NCBI GenBank assembly: GCA_037127255.1
Contig: JBANSL010000004.1
Location: forward strand, 87,440,627-87,504,626
DNA: 64,000 nt
From: Persicaria tinctoria
Lineage: Eukaryota > Streptophyta > Magnoliopsida > Caryophyllales > Polygonaceae
Direction: 5' to 3'
This document shows, piece by piece, positions 21,930 to 31,532 of the stretch. A model generated the notes under the pieces. The model saw only the letters and a list, made by a program, of their open reading frames with translations. It was not told the DNA's origin and made no database searches. The position numbers were made by a program, and so were the translations under genes. Each line of letters starts with the position of its first letter. Positions within the stretch are counted from its first letter, which is position 1.

Positions 21930-22741
21930 AGCAAATGGAATGTGAAGCTACCAATATTATCCATCTGTGGTTGCACTAACCCATCACTTAAAATGATCTA
22001 TTCACAGTTCACACTATACAAAGCTCAAACTGTGAAATTACCAATATTTTTCAACAATGTTAACTATGTGACTGATTTATTATTATCCATCTGTGGTTGC
22101 ACTAACCCATCACTTAAAATGATCTATTCACACTATACAAAGCTCAAATGGCCCTCAAATGATTGGCATGGGAAAAATTGAGCAGAAACTAAATAAGAAG
22201 CTGTAGACAACCCTGAACCCCCTGTCAGTAAAGGGAAAGGCCAATCATAGGGAAGAATATTGAATGAAGGAATGTAAGCACCAGTGGTCTAGTGGTAGAA
22301 TAGTACCCTGCCACGGTACAGACCCGGGTTCGATTCCCGGCTGGTGCAAATTTGAGCTGTGATAATTCATATGCGTTTCAAGTGGCCTCTTGGGTTTGCC
22401 ACAACTCTCTGATCCTTCAGACGACCTATATACGCATCTGAGCTCTTCTTTTTTCGTTGTTACTTGTTTCAATTTTGTACAACTAACAATCACTGTAATT
22501 AAAAAGGAGGAAATGAAATGTGAAATTACCAATATTTATCAACAATGTATATATCTGTGGTTGCACTAACCCATCACATAAAATGGTCTATTCAAACTAT
22601 ACACAGCTCAAACTGTGAAATTACCAATATTTTTCAACAACGTTAATTAACAATGTAACTAATTTATTATCCATCTGTGGTTACACTAACCCATCCCTTG
22701 AAATGATCTGTGCAAACTTCAAACCATACACAAGCTCAAAC
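21930..22741. repeat. Four diverged copies of a neighbour-gene 3' UTR motif
   Basis: A segment beginning ATCTGTGGTTGCACTAACCC recurs at about 21958, 22083, 22550 and 22673. The last copy abuts the stop codon of the gene at 22742 and is most likely its native 3' UTR. The others lie around the two tRNA genes. A piece near 22140-22246 matches intron 2 and the adjoining exon edge of the same gene (23828-23955). Confidence 0.75.
22278..22348 (+). tRNA. tRNA-Gly (anticodon GCC), copy 2
   Basis: 71 nt, identical to the gene at 21692. The flanking sequence after it is also duplicated (the CATATGCGTTTCAAGTGGC block) with some divergence, so the pair arose by local tandem duplication of a unit of about 586 bp. 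Identity of the tRNA part against diverged flanks suggests selection on the tRNA. Confidence 0.97.
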
Positions 22742-24066
22742 TCAGAAGCAGATGCTTGAGTTCGAAGAGCTCGGGCAGTCCTGCTTGACCTTATGGGTAA
22801 TCCATAGCATCTCTTCTTTCCCACAGTTGCTAAACAAGCCATCTGCAGTGGGTTTCTTCACTAGTATTTTCTTTTCAGCTAGGGTAGTCATCCGGAGCCT
22901 TTCAGCTCTCGCGCCTAAAGACTGACCGAGGATTGAAGCAGCAATGGTCAGAGCCATGGCGGCTTTTGGCATCAGAATTGCTTTCCGAAGCATGGCGATA
23001 AAAGGCACAGCTGCATGAACAGCCATGAACCAAGATGGAGAGAATTTGCGAGTGTGTTCTCGCCATACACCAAGGGGCAGGTTGGCTACCATTCCCATGG
23101 CTGCTATTGCAAGCATTTTTGCTGGCAGTGGCTGGGGGCGTAGTGTTTTGGCGAGTTCGGTCTTGGACAGAGCCGCCCTGGCAGCTACAACAGCTGCAGG
23201 ACAACGGAATTTCATGCCCGGGGGAGGCTCAAAGGCCTTGGCAACCAGGGGAAGAACACGGTTCACAGCCCTGTATGTCTTTGCGATTGGGCAATTTCCA
23301 TGTTGTAACCATTCATTTCCAAGTGCCTCATGCCCTGCTGGGGAGCCTTCACTCTAATACGAGGAAAACAAATCATGTTAGTCTATGAGATACTGAGTGA
23401 TACACCAACCTTATGAAGCAAACTTGCTGCAAAACTCGGATTATTACACTTTAGCAGCCATAAAAAAATTGTCAAAATTTGAAAACTACCTGAGACAAGT
23501 GATCTTTTTTCTTGGATGGTTCAGCTTTCTTCTTCTGGTTCTTCCATTTTTCGTGAAATGCATCAAAACCAAATGGCCCTCCAGGCCCAAATGCAGAGAA
23601 GCTTATCGTGGCAGCTCTTGCTGCTAAGGGATTAGACTTCGGAGTAGGCTCAGGTTCTGGATGGCAATCATCGTGAAGGCTAGACCTATTCCCAAGAGGA
23701 ATCACACCGTTCTTACCATGGAAGAGCTTGAACGACAAATCAAAATTAGCACTGTCTTCAAAAATCGGACCTCTGGATTCAGAATGCTGCAGGAGCCAGG
23801 AAGCATATATTAGATTCATTAGAAAACCCCTCAGATGATCGGCATGGAAATAATTGAGCAGAAACTAAATAAGAAGCTGTAGACAAGCCCCCTGTCAGTA
23901 CTCAGTAAAGGGAAAGGCCACTCACTGGAATTGGCATATTCATAGGCAAGAAGCTGAAATTCGTAGGCTTGTTGATGTTTCTAAGGAATGGACATCTTTG
24001 AATTTCCTGCTCATCAAAGACACATTCGCTTGCCTCATCTTTCACTTTCTTAGGGAAACAATCCAT
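22742..24066 (-). CDS. Conserved plant membrane protein of unknown function
   Basis: Three coding exons, 24066-23926, 23786-23490 and 23353-22742, join in frame at GT-AG sites and give 349 residues from the first usable ATG (24066). I recognise the layout of a plant-conserved family with no assigned role, but not a named gene. The N-terminal half holds a CPFLRNINKPTNF motif, GPIFEDSANFDL and a Gly/Pro block, AFGPGGPFGF, followed by a Lys-rich basic tract. The C-terminal half has three hydrophobic segments (about 225-242, 254-270 and 276-291), separated by WREHTRKFSPSW and RKAILMPK. It is therefore probably an integral membrane protein. A further 25 codons upstream are open and in frame across the first intron, without an ATG. 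Confidence 0.85.
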
Positions 24067-24741
24067 TACTTCCTTTTCTTCAAACAACTGAAACAAGAAA
24101 AAAGAACGTGAGATCATAATTACAGCATTGACTGACTGACAAACAAAGAAAGTGAAAAGTTGTTAATAATCATCAAATCATTCAAAGGTGAGAAGGTTTC
24201 AATTCAAAAATGCCGTTTATGTACGCATTTAGTGTGTTTCACAGATGTGTTGCTAAACATTTTATCCTGGAGTACCCCCACAGATCACAAATTTTATAGG
24301 CAGTTCCTTAACTAGTACAGTAATACATAATCCTTTAGTTGACACATCAATCCAAATTCCAAACGAATCACAAATAAAAGGAAAGGCCAAAGGCTCCCTG
24401 TACTTCTGAAAATGCTATAAATCCCAAACAAGTACGAAATTTCATAATTACACGCGTTGAGCAGAACCGATCGGCAATTCAAACCAACAATCAATTCAGC
24501 AGATGCTAAAATCAACACTAGAAACCACTAATCAGCAGCAAATCAAAGTCTTAAAAAAAAAAAAAAAAAAAAAAAAGTCTAAAATCTGAATCCCGCGAAA
24601 TACAACAAAGCCACCGAAACCCTAACTATCGCAATCGGTAATTCCACGTCAAATTTCAGAAGCTTTGATTTGAAATTGAAGATTACCAAAACGATACACA
24701 GGCTATGAAGCAATGAGAAACATCAATTTCATAGAGAATAC

Positions 24742-24838
24742 CTCAAAAGTATCAACAATGGCTTCCTCTTTGCTACGGAATTCGGGAGAAGACAAGGAGT
24801 CGAAGCGCTGCGTGTGGGAGGCACAGAGAAACTAATTA
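24742..24838 (-). other. First exon (leader) of the unknown membrane-protein gene
   Basis: The exon ends at donor GAG/GTATTC (24742) and joins acceptor CAG at 24088-24090. The end of this exon reads open in frame with the coding exons, including SKEEAIVDTFE, but contains no in-frame ATG. A TTG at 24795-24793 lies where a start might be expected. The 5' end is inferred from a TATA-like box at 24861-24874. Confidence 0.6.
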
Positions 24839-24860
24839 AAAATAGTGCGCGCAACGTATT

Positions 24861-24874
24861 TCTATTTATATATT
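24861..24874 (-). promoter_or_regulatory. TATA-like box of the unknown membrane-protein gene
   Basis: The minus strand reads AATATATAAATAGA, about 25-35 bp before the presumed transcript start. Confidence 0.5.
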
Positions 24875-25249
24875 CGCCAATTAAATCCAATACGGAGTAT
24901 ATATTCTTTCTTAAATTAGATTCTCAATCTATTTTTCAATATTCTCTGTATGCATAAAATATCAGCCTCATCATACTAAATATTATACGTGTACTTTTGT
25001 GATTGGATAATAGTTCTTCGATTAATTGAATAAAATATCTTTCTATATACGGAGCATTAATTAATGCATCATGGGATTTTTTTTTATCTATGAAATTAAA
25101 TTGGGAGATTTTATTTTAATTTTAATTATTTTAGATATTTTAAAAAAATATTTTTCACAATTTATTGATTAAAACTTATAAATATTTTCTCAAATTAGGT
25201 TCTTAATCTATATCATTAAAGACTTGAGGTATAAATTAGAAGGCAAAAC

Positions 25250-25623
25250 TTAAAATAGCTTAACCTTTGGAAGGGGTTTAAAAAAATATCCTTACATTTC
25301 AACAGTAAGAAAAATAACCCAGTCTTTGGGAGATGGAGTAACAAAGTATCCTAATTATTTTTACAACTATAAATATGAGCAAAGATGATGAAATATAATT
25401 GACAAAATTAAGATTTTTGTGAATTTTGGATGATATTGACTTATTTTAATGAGAATGAGATCATTTAACCAATTTTATATTATTATTTTGACCCAATTTA
25501 TGGTTGGAAAAATAACTCGGGATGTTTTGTTACCATCTCCCCCAAAAGTTGGGCTATTTTTCCTACGGTTGAAAAGCGGGGATATTTTTTTAACACCCTT
25601 CCAAATGTTGGATTATTTTAATT
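25250..25623. mobile_element. Long-inverted-repeat MITE (possibly Mutator-like)
   Basis: The left arm, about 25250-25372, and the right arm, about 25500-25623, are inverted copies over more than 100 bp with mismatches. Shared blocks include TTTGGAAGGG, TTAAAAAAATATCC, AAAAATA-CCCA and GGGAGATGG. The middle is AT-rich and has no frame. Long arms suggest a Mutator-like origin, but I could not find the 9-bp target duplication. Confidence 0.65.
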
Positions 25624-25650
25624 AGTTTCACCAAATTAGAAAGATCATTT

Positions 25651-25879
25651 TTTTTATGACGAGTAACCCACCTTTGGCGGTAAATCCCGAGCACGTGACC
25701 AGCCGGCAAGAGCCACGTACCAGGTAAACCGGCTTGCGCCGACCGGCTCGACCCACTGGTAGGGAGCAAGATAAATCTTGGATGGAAATCTCAAGGAAAG
25801 GGACGGAGGCAGGGATCGAACTCGTGACCTCCTTCCCACCCCCTTGCTTCACACCACACTAGGCCACCCCGACTGGGGC
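25651..25879 (-). mobile_element. tRNA-derived SINE, copy 1 (full length)
   Basis: 229 bp on the minus strand, flanked by a perfect 16-bp target duplication (ATTAGAAAGATCATTT at 25635-25650 and 25880-25895). The head carries a Pol III box A-like GGCCTAGTGGTGTGAAG and a box B-like GAGTTCGATCCC. The body ends CTCGTCATAAAAAAA, a short A tail. Four other copies lie in this window. Transcribed by RNA polymerase III and mobilised by a LINE; no coding capacity. Confidence 0.9.
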
Positions 25880-25899
25880 ATTAGAAAGATCATTTGATC

Positions 25900-26595
25900 C
25901 TCTCTCCTGGTGACTAGTGAGGGCATCCAAAAAATCTGATGAAAATGTCAAATTTATGAATAGTTCTGCCGGCTTGACTGGTCCTCGAGTCTCGAACATG
26001 TCTGAACTCGAATTCTTACCTAATTAAAAAAAAGGATTATTAGTTAGGATACAAACACTCACACTCGCATTCATAAACTGTATAGAAAACACTTTTTTAA
26101 TGAAAGTCGACATGAAGTGAACCATTTTCCGAACATACAACAAACATCTAAAAGGCTTTTCGTCATATGCTCATCAAGGACAAAATGAATATGATCAGTT
26201 TGTTAAAAAGATCAAACCAACATACATTATCAACAACATGATAGACTAACTCACTAGCAACTCAAAGCAAGGATACAATAAGTTATTATAATCCATCCTT
26301 AGAAATTCTGAAATAATATAGTTTTTATTTAATGCACAAAAATTCGTAATAAACTTAGTCCATTATCCATGTGTTCCATGGACCCAATTTAAATTTGGAC
26401 TACAAAGGATATTGGTCTATGGGCTCCATGATATGTAAGTCCAATTCGCAAGGCGCTCAATTATTTAGACCACCATGCCACCATCCGTTTAGGAAAGGCC
26501 TAATTGCCCACTCACTCACCTTTGTTTTTTTTTAAAAAATTTATTAAGTAATTAGGTCCACTTACTCACCTTACGTGACAAAGTCAGAAACGAGT
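25900..26595. other. Intergenic
   Basis: No gene or bounded repeat is supported. Confidence 0.45.
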
Positions 26596-26599
26596 CTAT

Positions 26600-27163
26600 C
26601 AGAGAAAGAGGGTCTGATCATGTGCAAAGGAGGGATCCTAATGCACATGTGCGCAGATGTGACAACCTGGTTATTAGCGGTGGCCGCCGAGGGAGAGGGA
26701 AACCGAAGAAGAGGTGGGAGGAGGTGATAAATAAATACTTGATAGATTTGGGGCTAACGGTGGAGTTGACTCGTGACAGGTTACAGTGGAGGAGTGCTAT
26801 TAGAATGCGAGAATAGCAGTTGGGTCTTATGTTCCACTCTTCTGTTATGTCTGCCATCGTTCTTGCCTTCGTGTCTCGCCCACACCATACACTCTTCAGT
26901 GGCTTTAGAGTCTTCTGCGTGCTTATCTCTCTTTGTGTGTTCTTTATGTGGTGGTGTTTATTCCTCGTTGCCTTTGTATGTTTATTCCTCGTTGCCTTAG
27001 TATGTTGCTTGTATTGTGAGCTTATCTCTGTGTTTCGTCCTGCCTTCTGGGCCATGTGGAAACATCCTCTCGAATTTGTCAGGGAAATGGTGCGTATGAT
27101 GAGACCCCCCAGACCCTGCCTATGGCGGGATATACTGGGTTGTTGTTGTTGTTATTGTATTAA
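26600..27163 (+). mobile_element. 5'-truncated RTE-type LINE
   Basis: The 3' end of a non-LTR retrotransposon. The last coding part (to a stop at 26814-26816) reads HVQRRDPNAHVRRC, then GRRGRGKPKKRWEEV and RLQWRSAIR, the C-terminal end typical of plant RTE-clade reverse transcriptases. A 3' UTR of about 340 bp follows, ending CTGGG(TTG)n-TTATTG, an RTE-style short-repeat tail. Endonuclease and RT domains are missing, so it is dead. Confidence 0.85.
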
Positions 27164-27169
27164 GTAAAA

Positions 27170-28340
27170 ATTCGAGATCATACAAGTCTGAAGCTCAATA
27201 AACCGATAAATTGGCAGACGACAGACTATCACACATACAACAAAATCCCATAAAAGTCCAATAAAACATGACTCACTTGCCTTCTACTTTTTGTTGTGAA
27301 TCACTCCACCATTCCCCACTTGTCCGACTGTTGTTGAGCAGTTTTTGGATACTAAACTCTACCACTGAGCTAGCGAGGAACAATGGGGGATTTGATCTCA
27401 TAGAGTTCAATTCCCGTTCTCATGACCTGATCAATTTGACCAGGCACTCGCCATATATTTTTTATTATTCACGAATGATTCAAGAATCCTAAAAGAGTTG
27501 TTAATAGGAATTCTAAAATACATATACATTTCGAAAGCTTCGAAACCATAGCTTATATTTAATTTGAGAATTCTGTGAGAATTACACAAATTTAAATTTA
27601 TTATACCTGGTTATAAATTACATAAGAATACAACAAGTTAAATACTGACTCAATATTTATTATATTGTGCTCCCTCTCCTTATTTTGTTATTTTTATTTT
27701 CTTCAACTATTTTATTTATTTATATTTCTTTAAATTTTTTAGTTGAATATCATCAATCGAAGTCATATGTCTTAAAATAATATTATTTATTATCGTATCA
27801 TATAGAGATCGATCATTACGTTGCTTTAATCTAAAATGACACCGCACATGTGTAATCGTGCCTTCCTGATAAAAAAAAATTATAGCTCTACCCCTAACTA
27901 TAACTAAGTGCATAAAATAATAGTATATACCCTTTAAAACCCGAATAAATATATATTGCATGTTATTTTAAATAAATTTCTGATAATAAAAAAAATCATT
28001 TTGAAGTAAAAAAAAAGAGAGGAGGAAATCCAAAGGCCAGTTGGAAAAATGACAAAGGAGGAAGAAACGAATAAAGGGTAAGCAAACTTGATGGCTTTCC
28101 TCCATTTTTTTTCTTCCTTTATTCTTTCATTTGTTTGATACATTTTCAAGTATGTTTCTCTGTTGACAAGTTTCCATTATTCTTATTTCGAATCTGTTGA
28201 TATTTAGTTTACTTTCTAAATGTCAATTTTTATCATTATAAAATATTACTCATTGACACTGAAAATTTAAACTGAAATTTTATTCTCAATAGTTTAGGAT
28301 ACTTTTATATTGACATACGGAATATATGGTAAAGATTAAT
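27170..28340. other. Intergenic, AT-rich
   Basis: No gene is supported. A stretch at 27345-27460 has tRNA-like boxes on opposite strands, which I do not count as a tRNA or SINE. Confidence 0.4.
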
Positions 28341-28342
28341 AT

Positions 28343-28557
28343 TCCCTCTGTTTTATTTCAAGTCTCATTTACTACTGATATACCTTTTTTAACCATTAAC
28401 TTTTGTTTTTAATTTTTTAAAATAATTTTATACTCACATAAAAATTCACATTTTATACATATTTTTACCTTTGTTAAAAAACGTGTATTCAAAGTAAATG
28501 ATAATGTTTTTTTTTGTTAAAGTAAATGATAATGTATTTAAAATGAAAAGAGGGGAG
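28343..28557. mobile_element. Degraded Stowaway-like MITE
   Basis: The ends TCCCTCTG and, inverted, CTCCCCTC are flanked by TA. Inner arms pair loosely (CTCATTTACT with ATCATTTACTTT inverted). It is weaker than the other copies. Confidence 0.45.
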
Positions 28558-28559
28558 TA

Positions 28560-29800
28560 ACATGAATACTTTTGATGTTTTGCTTCTTCTTCTTTTTTGG
28601 GTTTTTTGTTCCTTTGGATATAGCCAGCTATTGATTTTTTCAACTTCTCACAATACTAGTTGATTCAATAAAAGTTTAAATATTTCACCCAAAAAAAAAA
28701 GTTTAAATAAATTTGTAATAATAGAATCATAGTATGTAAACTGTAATATAGATTAAATCCGACAATCACTAAATAAAATACTATTTCATTTTTTGGCTTT
28801 TATTTCTTCTTCATTATTTTTAAGGATAATTTAAAACAAAAAACAAACTACTCCTGTTGAGGTGGCTCAATAAGAAAAGTTTTAGCTTTTACTTAGAGAA
28901 AGGTTTATCATTAAAAATGGGTTTTTCTCATAACAAAAAAAAATCATTATATACTCCATATACACTATTCTATGTTAAAAATATAAGTCTTTTTGGACAT
29001 ATTTTATACACAAATTAAGAAAATCATAAATTTATTACATTTATACTCTCATTAATTATCTACAACTCTTATAATTAAACAAAATTTGAGAAAGAAAAGT
29101 AAAAAAAGTAACGAGTATGCTATCTACACGACCGATTTTCGCTAAATACATGGCCGCAGGATGCTGAATTCAGGAGTTGGAAACAAAGCTTGGGCCACCG
29201 ACACCGGCTGTAGGAGTCTGTAAAAGTCGGCGGAACTTACCGTGGTGTTGTGCAAGGTTTGTGGTGCTCGTGGTGTAGAAGGTGAGTGTTGTGTGGTGCC
29301 GACATCGGGTGTCGAAGCTAGTGGGTGCTTTGTCGACAATGGAAAATGTCGTGCGTTTGGTGAGTTATTGTCCGTACTAATAACAGAACCCAAAAGTAAT
29401 AATTCTCTTATCTCTATACTTAGAAAAGTTAAAAGAATTTATATTTTTAAATAAAAATTTAAATTTTAAAAACTTATACTTTATAAGTATATATCTGTAG
29501 ATTTTTTTATATTATGATATTTTGTCGCAATTTTAATTAAAAAAAAATCTTGATATCCTTTTTTTCTTCCCGGTCGAAAAATTTGTTGGATATTTATTGT
29601 AGTAGTACTCTTTTTTTTTTTTTTGGTCGACAGGATATTTAATTACTTATGATCAATCTCATCCTCACCAATCCGTTACCCTCAGAATGGCCAAAATTAG
29701 CAAAAGACAATCGCTTGCCAGTGGCCATTTTTATTCATTTTATCTTTTCCTCCGTCGGGAAATGAAAATTTTGAATTTATATTTTCTTTTGGCAATAAAT
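28560..29800. other. Intergenic with a GC-richer island
   Basis: Mostly AT-rich. At about 29130-29380 there is a distinct GC-richer block with open frames on both strands and no recognised domain. It may be a transposon piece or an exon relic. Confidence 0.4.
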
Positions 29801-29807
29801 TTTGAAA

Positions 29808-29816
29808 TTATATATA
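29808..29816 (+). promoter_or_regulatory. TATA-like box of the PMT gene
   Basis: TTATATATA lies just before a leader exon that ends at a good donor (30212). It is placed well for a start near 29840. Confidence 0.5.
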
Positions 29817-29839
29817 CAGAAGCAGCCAGCACAAAGGAA

Positions 29840-30212
29840 GGCCCATTCTTGTCTTCTTGATTCTTCATCTCTCCCTACACTCAATCAAGCAGCGATTGAG
29901 AGTGTATTCAGTGGTTTCATCCCAACTGATTTTTAATCCACTGCAACAATCGTTTTACCCCTACCAATTTGGGGGCAAACCAATTTTTTCATATTATTTT
30001 AAAGCAAAAAATCGGAGATTCCACACACTGACAAACCCTGCAATTAATCTCTCGTTCTCTCGCCTTTGTCCCCTTCGAAGTAACTCTCTATTTCCCCCTT
30101 TCCGTTGCCTCACACCACAAATCAAACTCTTATCATTCATCACTCTCCAATTCCTACTTCTTGGAGATTTTTTTGGGGGAGTTCTTCCTATCTTCTTTCC
30201 CAATTTTTGGAG
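29840..30212 (+). other. 5' untranslated exon of the PMT gene
   Basis: The exon ends GGAG/GTAAAT at 30212. Its partner acceptor is ATGCAG at 31501-31506, giving a leader intron of about 1.3 kb; the coding ATG follows 26 bp later. The 5' end is inferred from the TATA box. Leader introns of this kind are common in plant Golgi-enzyme genes. Confidence 0.6.
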
Positions 30213-31532
30213 GTAAATAGTTCTGTGCTACCCACTTGATTCTTTTTTCTGCATATTCCTTGATTTTAGTTTCTTTGATGCTGCAATTCAGACTTTTGTG
30301 TATGTTGTTTGCTGTGTTCTTGATGAAGTTGGGGCTTGCGGGTATGATTGGTGTTGGATTCTTGGAGCAGATCTGTGAAATGGGTGTTTATTTTCTGAAA
30401 TTTCAGCATCTGGGTTCATCTTTATTCTGACAATTGCTGTTGGGAAAATTTTGTCTGCTGGTGTCTGCGGAGATATGGAGATTGTGTACTTGTTTATCAC
30501 AGTGTGTTTTTGCTACTTTAATAGCTATAATTGCAGAAAGAACACTAATTAATGGGCAAATGGATTTGATGGGAATGTGGGATCCAAACTCTGAAGCCTG
30601 AAATCATGGACCCATATGATTAAACAACTCGTCAATTTCACATGTCACTTCTATTTTTAATACATATAGTTAAGTGTTTTGGTTTTTCCCCTTTCCATGT
30701 TGGCTAGTTGCTCTTGTATTTTTATGCTTTTTCTTCACTGATTGGGTGTGATTATGTATTGCATTGCATTTGATAGGATAAGATCTTTTCTTCATTTTGA
30801 AGGAATTAAATATGCTTCATGACATGTTACCCTGGTTTGATTTTCTTTTAGGGGTTTTTTTAGGCTTGATTATTGAGGTGGATTATCATCTGCCTTAGGC
30901 CCTTAACCCCACTGTCACTAATTGGAGGGCCCTTAACAGTGATGTGGCTAGTGCCAACTTTTGATTTATCTCTTAGTTTTTGGCCTATTGTCAAGGGGAA
31001 ATTATCAGTTTCCTGTGATCAGAAATTTATCTCTTAGGATTTTCCATTTTGATTAAAATGTTTCCAATCCTTTTCAGCCAATTAAAATTGAGGAAAAAAG
31101 TAAAAAAAACATATAATTCAATGATAAATCTGGATCAATCAGTGGGGCTTGCTCACCCCTTTACAGCCTTTACTCTTGTGTTTCTCATTTTCTAATGATC
31201 ATATTTTATATGGTTGTATGGTTTGAGTTTTTTCTGTGCTTAAGGTTATAATCCCTCTGTTAATGCTTTCTTATCATATGGTGAATACCCTATAGCTCTA
31301 TAAGATCTTCTGCTGCATCTTTTGCTATATTTTTACTGAATTTTTCATGTCTTTGTGGATGCACTTTTGGAGATTAATGCTCACTTGTTCAGTTTACTTG
31401 AGTGGCACTTGATAGAATTGTACAATACCCGATATGTGTCGCAGAGATTTAGAAAACTGACACTTTTAGCAATAGATTTAATGTGTTTGCTGGTGTATTC
31501 ATGCAGGTAGTATATAAGGCGAATTCACAAGG

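Noticed and set aside
23025..23388. Plus-strand frames of 110 and 117 codons
   Set aside because: They are antisense to the last exon of the membrane-protein gene, which splices cleanly and has recognisable conserved blocks.
27345..27460. tRNA- or SINE-like box A and box B
   Set aside because: The two boxes lie on opposite strands and no cloverleaf or tail can be drawn.
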